NCBI GenBank assembly: GCA_021029095.1
Contig: JAJOHG010000082.1
Location: 54,484-118,483, forward strand
DNA: 64,000 nt
From: Phellopilus nigrolimitatus
Lineage: Eukaryota; Basidiomycota; Agaricomycetes; Hymenochaetales; Hymenochaetaceae
Reading direction: 5' to 3'
A program made the translations under genes and the position numbers. The notes under the pieces are model-generated. The model saw only the letters and a list, made by a program, of their open reading frames with translations, was not told the origin of the DNA and did not search any database. Positions 53,382 through 64,000 of the stretch are shown here, piece after piece. Each line of letters starts with the position of its first letter. The stretch's first letter is position 1.

Positions 53382-56300
53382 TCAGGGCACGCTCTTCGCC
53401 TTCGCGACGTGCACCGGCAGGCCGTGTATATGAAACTGCTCCCCGACGAGCTCCTTCGTCGCCATCATCAGCCTGTCCAGCCGCGTCACGATCCCAAACG
53501 CCGTCGACACGCCGACGCTGAAGTATCTGAAAATTCGCACAGCAGGCGAAAAATCCGTGATGAGGGTGGCACAATGAGATGCGAAGAGATCGTACAGATA
53601 TTGCTCGTCCTCGAGCGTCTCGATGGTGAGCGTCCGCGGAAGGCCGTAATCGCCCTCTTCCTCCTTACGCAGGACGTTCAGTCCGTTGCTATGTGCGACG
53701 AAGCGGTCTAGTAGCGGGCACGGTGTGACCTGGGGCAGCGGCGTGCCCGTACGTAGCGCCGTCGATATCATGCCTATTAAGGCGTCAATAAGCATCGAAA
53801 GAATAAGAACTGGAAAAGGAAAGCATACTGATGACTGCTAGCACGTCGCCTTGGAAGTCCGGCTCTAGGAACCGCGTGCGCTTCAGAAAGGCCTGCGCCC
53901 ACGACAATTCGAGGTGTTCCGTGACCGAGCGCAAATGGGAAAGCAGGTACGCAATTTCCCTATGAGAGGAAAATCCCAAATAACCAATAGTCAATACTAG
54001 TCACCGCTAGTTTGCTACAGGAGTACTTACATCTGGATCTCGTAGACGGTATTATACCGCTCCTTTGGCCACTTTCCGCGCAGCGAGTACTCGTACGTGA
54101 CGTTCGTCATCAGTGCGAGCGAGCGCCTGAGCTTCAAACGAATCGCGATGAGGTCCTTGACGATGATCCCAGAGTACGGGCCGTCTTGCAGGGTCGCGTA
54201 CGAGACGACATCGCAGTATGCCTGGCCGAGCTGCTGTGAAGTCGTCGCATATGTCGTGCGCAGATACCGGCGGAGCGTCGTCGAAGGCGGCAAGTAAGAG
54301 AAGATGCTAAGACATCTGAGCAATCTTGGGGGATAAGCATAGCACTGGTGTGCTCACAAAGCGACGGTGACTCCGATGGTGACCAGGACAAAGCGTACCT
54401 AAGGAGAAAGAAAACGAGTGGCTGATTTAATATAGTGAGTAATGCAGTGTCATTTTCGACGTACCCAGGCGACGTGAATTCCCTTCCCTAAAGTGCAATG
54501 CTGGGTGAACGCTGCGGAATGAGCAGCCGAATGCATCACTCACCTTGATTCGACAGCGTCGGGAAGTGCTCGTCTTGCCACGAGTAACCTACAACAAGCC
54601 CGACCGTCACCAGAAAAATCGTAAGCGTCATTGCCGGCGCAGGATAGTTTAGCCTTATAAAGAAAAGGAACGGAAAACCGACAGCGCAGACAGCCGCCAA
54701 GCCGATGGCGTTCCCATCGCCCAACCCCGTTGACGTATACCTATGTGAAAAAATCAGGGGAAGAAGAAAAGAAAGCCCTCCCAAAATGCACGAACCACAT
54801 CACCATGCCCACCAGGCCGCCGAAAAACGTAGACATCACTCGAGAGAACCAGCCAAAAGTCGTATCGCCGCGGAAGCGGCTGAGGGTAAGCTGACCGATA
54901 ACACTGACAAACCGAAGGTTTCAGTAGGAGTCTCTTCAGCTCATGATTATAGTCCGTACAGTGCCCAAATCGATCTGTTAACTTTAGGGTATATCTGTGT
55001 TATTAAACAGTGCTTTCAGCAGAACGTAAAAGACGAGCGTACCATATGCAAAGTGCGTGGAACTTGGTAAGAAGTTCGGCAGACTCAACAATACTGTGTA
55101 TTATTCGATGAGCTCCTTCGATATGAATGATGAGATGTAACTGACCAGAAAGTATTCCAGCCTTGAAACCAAAAATAGCGTTCCCGCGCCCCAGAGCGCC
55201 GACAGCATGATATAACACATTCCCGATAGCTTCAGATATGTTCCCGGGAGGTAACGCATCAGGATCTCGTCTTTCCGTTTGTCCAAGTGAATCTTGAGTC
55301 TCGGGATCGATGCCCTGAATGATGTCTGCAAAGAGAATGGAAGTCAATCTTTACTTCAATGACAAACACTAGAGTATACGCACCGGGATCCTCGTCTTCG
55401 TTCTGCTGCAAATTAGTCTCCGTCGGCTCCCATTTACTCCAAGTCAGGATCTTCTTTAGCGGGAGGACTGGGAACCATAGACGTGAGCGAGCGCGTGTCT
55501 TTTCCAAACGGGTGATTTCCTCGAGCTTTAGACAGAAAATAAAACGGAGTAAGGATCAGAACAGCAGCACGCCCTCGCAATCTCTGACTTACCAAATTGT
55601 AGAGGTGCTCAGAAAAGAACGTGAGGTGATACTGGTACAAATAACTTTGGAAGAGATAACGGTGCGGTGGTACGTCTTCGGCAGGAGGTGAACCGACATG
55701 ATCAGGATCGAGATAACTGCGATACATATCCAGCACTCGGTGCCTGTAGCGTGTAAGCATAGGTAAGCTTCAAAGTTTTTAGAGTGAGATGTTTAATTTA
55801 CAAACCTCTTTTTCTCACGAAACTCATCCAGCACCCGCCGAAGTTTGTCTTTTACAGCTTCATCGTCACGTATGCTCTCCTTCCATGTTTTCAAGCGCTC
55901 TCTCCTGAACAGCTTCCAGAAGCGGTCCTGGTTCATGCGCTCGAGCCAACCCGCAAGATGGTCCAGTGTGTCTGCGCAACATGCGAGAAGTTCACCCGTG
56001 CTTTCGCCAAGGAGCTCCATGATGTGCTCAGTTAGTCGACCAGCGTCCGGATGCGCCAGACGCGACTCTAGATTGAAGTAGCGTTGGGATTCAAACACGC
56101 CCACCGCGTTCCCGGTGGAGCGGCTAATTGCCTCCTGGAAAAGCGATGTCGGGTGCCCAAACATGGATAGCATGTGACGGTGATGCGGGCTGTGGCTCTG
56201 GCCGTGAAGATGGTGGTATATAGAGTGATGGAGCGAGTGCTGACGATGGCGATTTCGCGGCCGCGTAGTCGACACGATAGAAACGTTGGATGGGGTGTTG

Positions 56301-57922
56301 ACTTCGCTATGTGACGGTGTGGGCGATGGCGGACGTGTCGGCGCTCTTGACTGTGCAGGCGTCGATAACGGGGTGTTCACAACGGAGAGTGCCACGAAAC
56401 CCGGCTGCTTGTCCACAACAGGATCGATGATCTTGAAGTAAAATGCCATCCCGTTTGCGCGGACCGTCATACGCCGCGCGATCTCGTGCAGGCGCGAAAA
56501 ATCCTTCGATCCAAACCGTCCCCACGAGAAATCCTTCTTCAAGAGACGACTTGAAGCAGCTAGCGGGGCGAGCGCCGCCTCTGCTGCCGCTATGTGTTTA
56601 AAGAATAGGCCTGGATCGAATTCGTCTGACATCGCTGGAGTCGCAAAGAGGTCAGGCTGGGTGCGCATAGCTTTGGAAAGAGGCACGAAGACACCGCGGA
56701 AGCGCTTGATGAACTGTGCGTTGACAGTTTCTGGGAGAACGAATATAGAGCACACCAAAGAAACGGCGGAATGCACAGCTATTGGTATTGCGATGGACTC
56801 TCCAGTCTAAATAATTTAGCTTAACAGATAAAAGAGCAAAAATCTAAGAGAAAGTCACTTTATAGGATGTATACGGGTACAGATGGCCTGTGGTAAACGA
56901 GATATCTAGACATAAAATGTGAGAGGCGTCAACTTGTTGTTATACTGGAACCGTACCCATCATAATACAGGATAAGACAGTAGCGATAGAATAAGGTCCC
57001 GGGCCGACCCGTGCTTTCGTATACAGTAAAACGGCGGTGCCTACAAAAAGGAAGATGGCACATATGATGGCAGGCTGGGTTGTGAGTCAGTCCTTTATGA
57101 AAATCTATGTCGACACAAGAGGTTCGAACATACCCAAGCTTCAAGATACCGGCCAGCGAATATGTCATTTACTGACGCGGAAGTGTTAAACTCCTTCCGA
57201 GCGAGGTTTGCGACCCGAATTCCTAAGCAGGTCCAACTAGACGGACCTAAGACGTTTTGTTGGCACTGACCGTGACCACTAACTCACGCAAAAGAAGCAT
57301 TGACAAAAAGAAGGATCGCCATTTCACGCTCGAAGACGGCTATGAAAGGTTCTGCAGGAGGGGAAAGAAAGGCAGCTGTACAGAATCAACGTTACATGGG
57401 CCGATTAGCTGGGATACTGGATTTCATACCGACGAGGACCAGAAAGCTAGCCTTAGTGCTATCAGTCATCATCTTTAGGGCACTTGCAAATATAAACACA
57501 CTCACTTGTCCCATCGCCTTCTCGGTTGCAGGGATAACTAATAGCACTATGCATATCCAAGTCGCGACCGTTGTCCGTATCACCGGTTTGAAATGAGTGG
57601 CATCCAGGTTGTTATTTATCCAGGACAGATCAGGAAAAGGAAGCAGATGCTTCAATTTTAAGAGTTTGTTATTACAGTTCCGCTTCAAGAAAGAAGTGGA
57701 TCCGATTGCAGTCCGCGCAGACCCGTGCGCTTTATCCGAAGGATTTGATACAGAGGCCTTTGGTTCTTCTTCCCTAGACGTGCTGTATTGAGGCTCAGGA
57801 AGCTGTATCCTTAGTTTTGGATGATTTCTTCCCTCCGTTAAGTTGGAGTGTGTTTGCTCGCAAAGTTCAAGACCTCGGCTAATTTCCGAGTCACTGCTGT
57901 TCTGCGGCGAGTGTGGGTCCAT
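53382..57922 (-). CDS. ArAE_2 / DUF2421-type membrane protein 2
   Basis: Multi-exon minus-strand gene starting MDPHSPQNSSDSE at 57922 and ending VHVAKAKSVP-stop at 53382. All sections of copy 1 are found in order and in frame where checked: TVATWICIVLLVIP, PAIICAIFLFVG, SLVCSIFVLP, RVLDMYRSYLDPDHVG, the DIIQGIDPETQDSLGQ exon, a 22-nt microexon NRSIWA, GQLTLSRFRGDTT, FGGLVGMVMW, YSWQDEHFPTL, EIAYLLSHLRS and SVGVSTAFGIV. Same family and layout as copy 1, with likely export or ER role. Direct tandem with copy 3. Confidence 0.82.
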
Positions 57923-58642
57923 CGTGATAACGTTGGCTAGCACAGTACTCTGGAGCAGAGATCAAGCATGAAGTACCAAGCAAGAAGCGAGAAGAAAACG
58001 GAGACGAAAGCGCTGCCGGATAGCTTAAGACTGAGATGGTGGTGGTTGAAGTACAAGAGAGCTAAGGTCCGGCTTTTCAAGATCCAGAACGCGTCTAGAC
58101 GTCATTTATCTTAAAGAAGATTTCCCGATTATGTAACTCTTATCTAAGCGGCGACGATGACTACGACGCTGTCGCCCCGGCGTGCGAACTTCAGCAGTGT
58201 TGTCACACTTCAATACAACGATGGCGAGATGGCAGTGGGATTGTGAAGTCGAAAAGTGACGAAGCGGACAGGTGGCAGCGCCTTTGTGGAATGTTCGGCG
58301 TACATTTTGATACCGCTGTTTTCACCCCGTCTTTCGTCGGTTGGTAGATTATACGGATGCATTGACTTCTGACTGCTTAGAGAGACCGCGTACACGGATA
58401 TGTACCACGCGGCCGTATAGTTTCTGTCCTGCGGCTTGTAGCATATACAGGCCTCTAAATCTACTCATTACGAAACAGCTCTTGTAAATCCCTTGTTTCC
58501 GCACAGAAGGCGGTCAGCAGCGAGGCGAACCCGTAGCCAAGGATTAAGCGATTAAGCGCCGGCGCTTTCTGCACTCTCGTATACTTCCAGCCTCGATCCT
58601 CTCCAGTTTTTTCACTTCCTGGTTTTTCGGTCCCTGGAACAC
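57923..58642. other. Spacer between ArAE_2 genes 2 and 3
   Basis: Contains the promoter of gene 2 and the 3' flank of gene 3. The part near 58310-58620 matches 53130-53380, the duplication boundary. No gene. Confidence 0.45.
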
Positions 58643-61600
58643 TCAGCGCGCGTTCTTCACCTCCGTGACATGCACCGGCAGGCCGTTTATATGGAACTGC
58701 TCCCCGACCAGTTCCTTCGTCGCCATCATCAACCTGTCCAGCCGCGTCACGATCCCAAACGCAGTGGAGACGCCGACGCTGAAATATCTGAAGTTTTCAT
58801 ACACAAGCGCACAATCAGGGGATAGCAGCAGCATTGTAAACCGAGGAAAGGGCGAACAAATATTGCTTGTCCTCGAGTGTCTCGATGGTGAGCTTGCGCG
58901 GGAGGCCGTAGTCGCCATCTTCCTCCTTGCGCAGGACGTTCAACCCATGGCTATGCACGACGAAGCGATCGAGCAGCGGGCACGGCGTGACCTGCGGCAG
59001 CGGCGTGCCAGTGCGTAGCGACGTCGAGATCATGCCTAATAAGACATCGTCACTAAGCAAGGACCAGGAATAAGAAAAACTGGAGAGAAACCCACTGATG
59101 ACTGCCAGCACGTCGCCTTGAAAGTCCGGCTCTAGGAACCGCGTGCGCTTCAGAAAGGCTTGCGCCCACGACAATTCGAGATGTTCTGTGACAGAGCGCA
59201 AATGGGAAAGTAGGTACGCGATTTCCCTATGAAATAAATTAAAAGCAAAATAAGGAGCAGTCAATATAATTCGTCATTTTGTGTCCTAAAGGTACTCAGC
59301 GAGACTTACATCTGGATCTCGTAGATGGTGTTATACCGCTCCTTCGACCACTTCCCGCGCAGCGAGTACTCGTACGTGACGTTCGTCATCAGTGCAAGCG
59401 AGCGCCTGAGCTTCAAGCGGATCGCGATGAGGTCCTTGACGATGATATCAGAGTGCGGGCCATCCTGCAGGGTCGCGTACGAGACGACGTCGCAGTACGC
59501 CTGGCCGAGCTGCTGCGAAGTCGTGGCGTACGTCGTGCGCAGGTACGCTCGGAGTGTCGTCGAAGGCGGTAAAAAGGAAAAGATGCTGAGATATATTTGA
59601 TTAATTTCGCGGGTAAACGTAGCACTGATGTACTCACGAAGCAATCGTGACTCCGATGACGACCAGGACAAAGCGTATCTAATGGAGAAACGAAAGGAAA
59701 AGACTGAGTACTTTATTGCAATACTATATCGAATTCGGCGTACCCAAGCGACGCGAAAGCCCTTCCCTAAAGTGCAATGTCGGGTGAACGCTGCAGAATG
59801 AACAGCCGAATGCATCACTCACCTTGATCCGATAGCGTCGGTTGGTGCTCGTCTTGCCAAGAATATCCTAAAACAAGCCCAACCGTCAAGACCAAAATCG
59901 TGAGCGTTATCTCTGTCGCAGGATAGTTAAAGTTTATAAAGAAGAGGAGTGGAAGACCGACGGCGCAGACAGCCGCCAAGCCGAAGGGGTTCCCATCGCC
60001 CAACCCTGTCGAGGTATACCTATGTGAAAATCAGGCTCAATTCGCAAGGCGGTAAAAGAACAAGAAAGGATTCTCTTTCCAAAAGGCACGAACCACATAA
60101 TCATGCCCGCCACACCACCGGCAAACGTGGCCATCACTCGAGAAAACCAGCCGAAAGTAGTGTCGCCGCGAAACCGGCCTATGGTTATCTGGCCGATAAC
60201 ACTGTCAAGTCGAGGTTTCAGTAACAGTTCCTTCAGTTCATGATTATAAACCGTACAGTGCCCAAATAGATCTATTGACTTCATGGTACATTTAGGTTCG
60301 TGAACGCGTGCGTACAGCAGAACTTGAATGGCGAACATACCATATGCAAAGCGCGTAGAAGTTGGCAAGAAGTTTGGCAGACCCAACAATACTGTGCATT
60401 ATTCGATGAGCTCCTTTGATATGAATAAATGAAATATAACTGACCAGAAAGTATTCCGCACTTCAAGCCAAAGATAGCGTTCCCGCGCCCCAGAGCGACG
60501 ACAGAATGATACAACACATTCCCGATAGCCTCAGTTATGTTCCCGGGAGGTAACGCATCAGGATCTCGTCTTTCCGCCTGTCCAAGCGAATCCTGAGTCT
60601 CGGGGTCGATGCCCTGAATAATGTCTGCAAAGGGAAAGGGAGTCAATCTTAACCTTGGAGACAACTACTACAGTATACGCACTGGGATCCTCATCTTCGT
60701 TATGCTGTAAATTGCGTTCCGTCGGTTCCCATTTGCTCCAAGTCAATATCTTCTTCAGCGGAAGGATCGGGAACCATAGGCGCGACCGAGCTCGTGTCTT
60801 ATCCAAAATAGTGATTTCTTCGAGCTTTAGACAGAAAATAAAACGGGGCAAGAATCAGAACAACAGCGCGCTCTTCCAGCCTCTGACTTACAAAATCGTA
60901 GAGGTGCTCAGAGAAGAACGTGAGGTGATACTGGTACAAATAACTTTGGAAGAGGTAGTGGTGCGGTGGTACATCTTCTGCAGGAGATGAACCGACATGA
61001 TCAGGATCGAGATGACTGCGATACATGTCCAACACGCGATGCCTGCAGCGGGGAAAGAAAATGAATAACTGTGACTTCAAAATCATAACAATTGTTGAAC
61101 AAACCTCTTCTTCTCCCGAAACTCGTCTAGCACTCGCCGAAGTCTATTCTTCACAGCTTCGTCGTCAAGTATGCTCTCCTTCCACGTCTTCAAGCGCTCT
61201 CGTCTATATAGCTTCCAGAAGCGGTCCTGATTCATGCGCTCGAGCCACCTCGCAAGATGGTCCAGTGTGTCCGCGCAACATGCGAGAAGCTCGCCCGTGC
61301 TTTCGCCGAGGTGTTCCATGATACGCTGGGTTAGTTGAACGGCGTTCGGGTGCGCAAAACGCGATTCTAAATTAAGATATCGCTGCGATTCAAACACGCC
61401 CACCGCGTTTCCGGTGGAGCGGCTGAGTGCCTCCTGGAAGAGCGATGTCGGGTGCCCAAGCATGAATAGCATGTGGTGGTGATGCGGGCTGTGGCTCTGG
61501 CTGTGATGATGATGGAATATAGAATGGTGGAGCGAGTGGTGGCGATGGCGATTGCGCGGTCGCGTGGTTGACGCGATAGAAAAGTTGGATGGGGTGCTAA

Positions 61601-63221
61601 CTTCGCTATGTGACGGTGTGGGCGACGGCGGTCGCGTTGGCACGCGCGACTGCGCAGGCGTCGACAGCGGAGTGTTCACAGCCGAAAAAGCCGCGAAAAT
61701 CGGCTGCTTGCCCACACCGGGGTCGATGATCTTGAAGTAAAATTCCATTCCATTTGCGCGGACCGTCATACGCCGCGCGATCTCGTGCAGACGCGAAAAG
61801 TCCTTCGATCCAAACCGTCCCCACGAAAGGTCTTTCTTCAAGAGACGACTTGAAACAGCGAGTGGGGCGAGCGCCGCTTCTGCCGCATCTATGTGTTTGA
61901 AAAACGGCCCTGGATCAAATTCGTTTGACGTCGCTGAAGTCACGAAGAGGTCAGGCTGGGTGCGCATAGCTTTGGCGAGAGGTACGAAGACACCGCGGAA
62001 GCGCTTGATAAACTGTGCGTTGACAGTTTCGGGGAAAACGAATATAGAGCACACCAAAGCGACGGCGGAATGCACAGTTACGGGTACTGCGACGGCTGCT
62101 CCAGTCTAAATAATAAAATTTTAACAGGGGAAAGACCCATAATTTAAGAAAAAGTCACTTTATAGGATGCATACGGGAACAGATGACCAGTAGTAAATGA
62201 GAGATCTAGATATAAAATGTGAGAGGTATGAACTAATTGTTATACTGGAACCGTACCCATCACAATGCAGGATAGAATGAGAGCGGTAGTGTAAGGTCCT
62301 GGGCCCACCCGTGCTTTCGTGTATAGTAAGACAGCGGTGCCTACAAAAAGGAAGATGGCACATATAATGGCAACCTGGGTCGTGAGTCAGTCGCTTTTCA
62401 AAAGGTATTTCGGTATAAGAGGCTTAAACATACACGAGCTTCAAGATACCGGCCAGAGTATATATCGTTTGTTGTCGCAGACGTATCGAATTCCTTCCGA
62501 GCGAGACTTGCGAGACCAAGTCCTATGCAAGTCCAACTAGAACAATCTAAGACGTTCGTTGGCGACGACAGTGAGCACTAACTCACGCAAAAGAAGCATT
62601 GACAAAAAGAAGGATCGCCATTTCACGCTCAAAGACAGCTATGAAAGGGTCTATAGAAGGGGAAAGAAAGGCAGCTGTACGAAAACAATGTCACACGGGC
62701 CAATTGGCTGGGATACCGAATTTCATACCGACAAGAATCAAAAAGCTCGCCTGAGTGTTATAGGTCAGCATATCTGGGACGTTTGCAAGTAGAAATACAC
62801 TTACTTGTCCCATCCCCTTCTCGGTTGCAGGGATGACCAATAGCACTATGCATATCCAAGTTGTGACCGATGCCCGTATCACAGGTTTGAGATGAGTGGC
62901 ATCCAGGTTGTTACTTATCCAGGAAAAACCAGGAAAAGGAAACAGATGCTTCAGTTTCAGAAGTTTGTTAATCCAGTTTCGCTTCAAGTAAGAAGTGGAT
63001 CCGATTGCAGTCCGCGCAGACCCGTCCGCTTTATTAAAATGATTTGACTCAGAGGCTTTTGGTTCTTCTTCCCTAGACGTGCTACCTTGACGCTCAGGAA
63101 GCTGTATCCTCAACTTTGGATGATTCCTTTCCTCTCTTTGATCAGAGTCCGTGTGCTCGCAAAGTTCCAGACCTCGGTTAAGTTGTGAGCCACTGCTGTT
63201 CTGCGGCATGTGTGGGTCCAT
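58643..63221 (-). CDS. ArAE_2 / DUF2421-type membrane protein 3
   Basis: Starts MDPHMPQNSSGSQ at 63221 and ends VHVTEVKNAR-stop at 58643. Same exon order as copies 1 and 2, including the conserved 22-nt microexon (AAG acceptor, GTACGG donor) and VAIICAIFLFVG, ALVCSIFVFP, RVLDMYRSHLDPDHVG, GQITIGRFRGDTT, AGGVAGMIMW and SVGVSTAFGIV. N-terminal 130 residues are hydrophilic and the most variable part between copies (Ser/Asn/Glu rich). Clearly the closest relative of copy 2; together with its flank it forms a tandem duplication of about 5.2 kb. Confidence 0.82.
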
Positions 63222-64000
63222 CGTGATAGCGTTAGCTAGTACAGTGCTTTGAAGCAGAGACCAAGCATGAAAAACCAAGCGAGAAGGAAACGGAGACGAA
63301 AGCACAGCCGGATAGCTTAAGATTGTGAGGTGGTAGTGGTTGAAGTGCAAAAGAGCTATGCTAAAATCCAAGACGTCATGCCCGAGACTTTCCAATTATG
63401 TAACTCCTCATTCTCCGACCAATGACAGCAACGACGACGAATGACGACGACGATGATGCTGTCGCCTCACAGTGTGTTCAGATAACCTCAACATTTCAAT
63501 ATAACGATGGCAAGACCATAGCAGGATCATGATGTTGGAGGGTGAGAAGGCTGCAAGAGTGGGCACGAAGCGGGCGCTCGTCGAGTAATCAGTGGCACGT
63601 GACATGAAAGTTCTGCGTCTTATCCGATTCGCGGAGGCGGGCGCGCTTCGATGTGTCGTTTCTCTTTTATTTCTCTTTCTTTTCCATGTCCTGTATATAG
63701 TATGTAGAATTTAATCCAAAATTTCCGGATACAATTGGCATTGACATTATGTGTCCCGCTTTCAATCTAATAACCCTCCGCCCGTCCGTTTTCGACAGTC
63801 GGCGGGGACCAAGTAGCCACCGGAAATGTCCGACGTGTGTTCTACATAATTAAAACATATTCATTTTGTGTTTGTTCGTGAACTTGGGTTGCCGATAGAG
63901 CCGTCGATTTAACGCCCGCATCGCCACGGAGTGAGACATCGAACTCACGTAAACCTGGACTCCTTCCGTGGCACCCGAAAGCATGAAAGATACCTTCACG
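63222..64000. other. No recognisable gene
   Basis: Upstream region of ArAE_2 gene 3 up to about 63400, which resembles the region upstream of gene 2 (57923-58080). The rest is spacer with nothing recognisable. Confidence 0.4.

Overview
The window looks like nuclear DNA of a mushroom-forming basidiomycete (Agaricomycetes). Genes are split by many 50-70 nt GT-AG introns, include exons as short as 21-23 nt, and sit on both strands with no operons. The housekeeping proteins (mitochondrial uS17, Vti1, prefoldin 6, Sym1) are fungal in type. No rRNA, tRNA or CRISPR array was seen.

Left part (1 to about 39.1 kb): a fast-evolving, segmentally duplicated block. It holds four paralogous TPR-CHAT genes (caspase-like proteases with tetratricopeptide arms; A 68-2164 -, B 10374-14192 -, C 22287-25181 -, D 31358-33568 +). 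Between and beside C and D lie three paralogous six-exon genes of exactly 275 codons (18958-20057, 28070-29175 and 36141-37239, all -). I interpret these as fungal gasdermin-like (RCD-1/HET-Q1-type) pore-forming proteins. The rest of the block is decayed gene copies carried along by duplication: five cytosine-deaminase (FCY1) relics, three siderophore N-acyltransferase relics, a G-protein alpha relic, an unidentified relic family and a second unidentified relic. A 1.15 kb TA-flanked DNA transposon has a matching empty paralogous site elsewhere in the window. The likely working unit is a protease (TPR-CHAT) that senses something through its repeats and cleaves a gasdermin-like executioner. One of the four CHAT proteins (C) has lost both catalytic residues and would be a pseudoprotease.

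Right part (39.1-64 kb): ordinary chromosome. An auxin-efflux-carrier family transporter (39778-41788 -) is followed by a 20-exon ArAE_2 (DUF2421-type) membrane protein gene (42461-47004 +) and a small coiled-coil gene (47211-47649 -). Next come four housekeeping genes: MRPS17 (-), VTI1 (+), prefoldin subunit 6 (-) and SYM1 (+). Two further ArAE_2 paralogs follow in direct tandem on the minus strand (53382-57922 and 58643-63221). The last 0.8 kb shows nothing recognisable.

Gene models were built by eye from splice signals, frame continuity and comparison of paralogs inside the window. Exon lengths were checked for frame. Protein family names are from memory of the families, not from a search.
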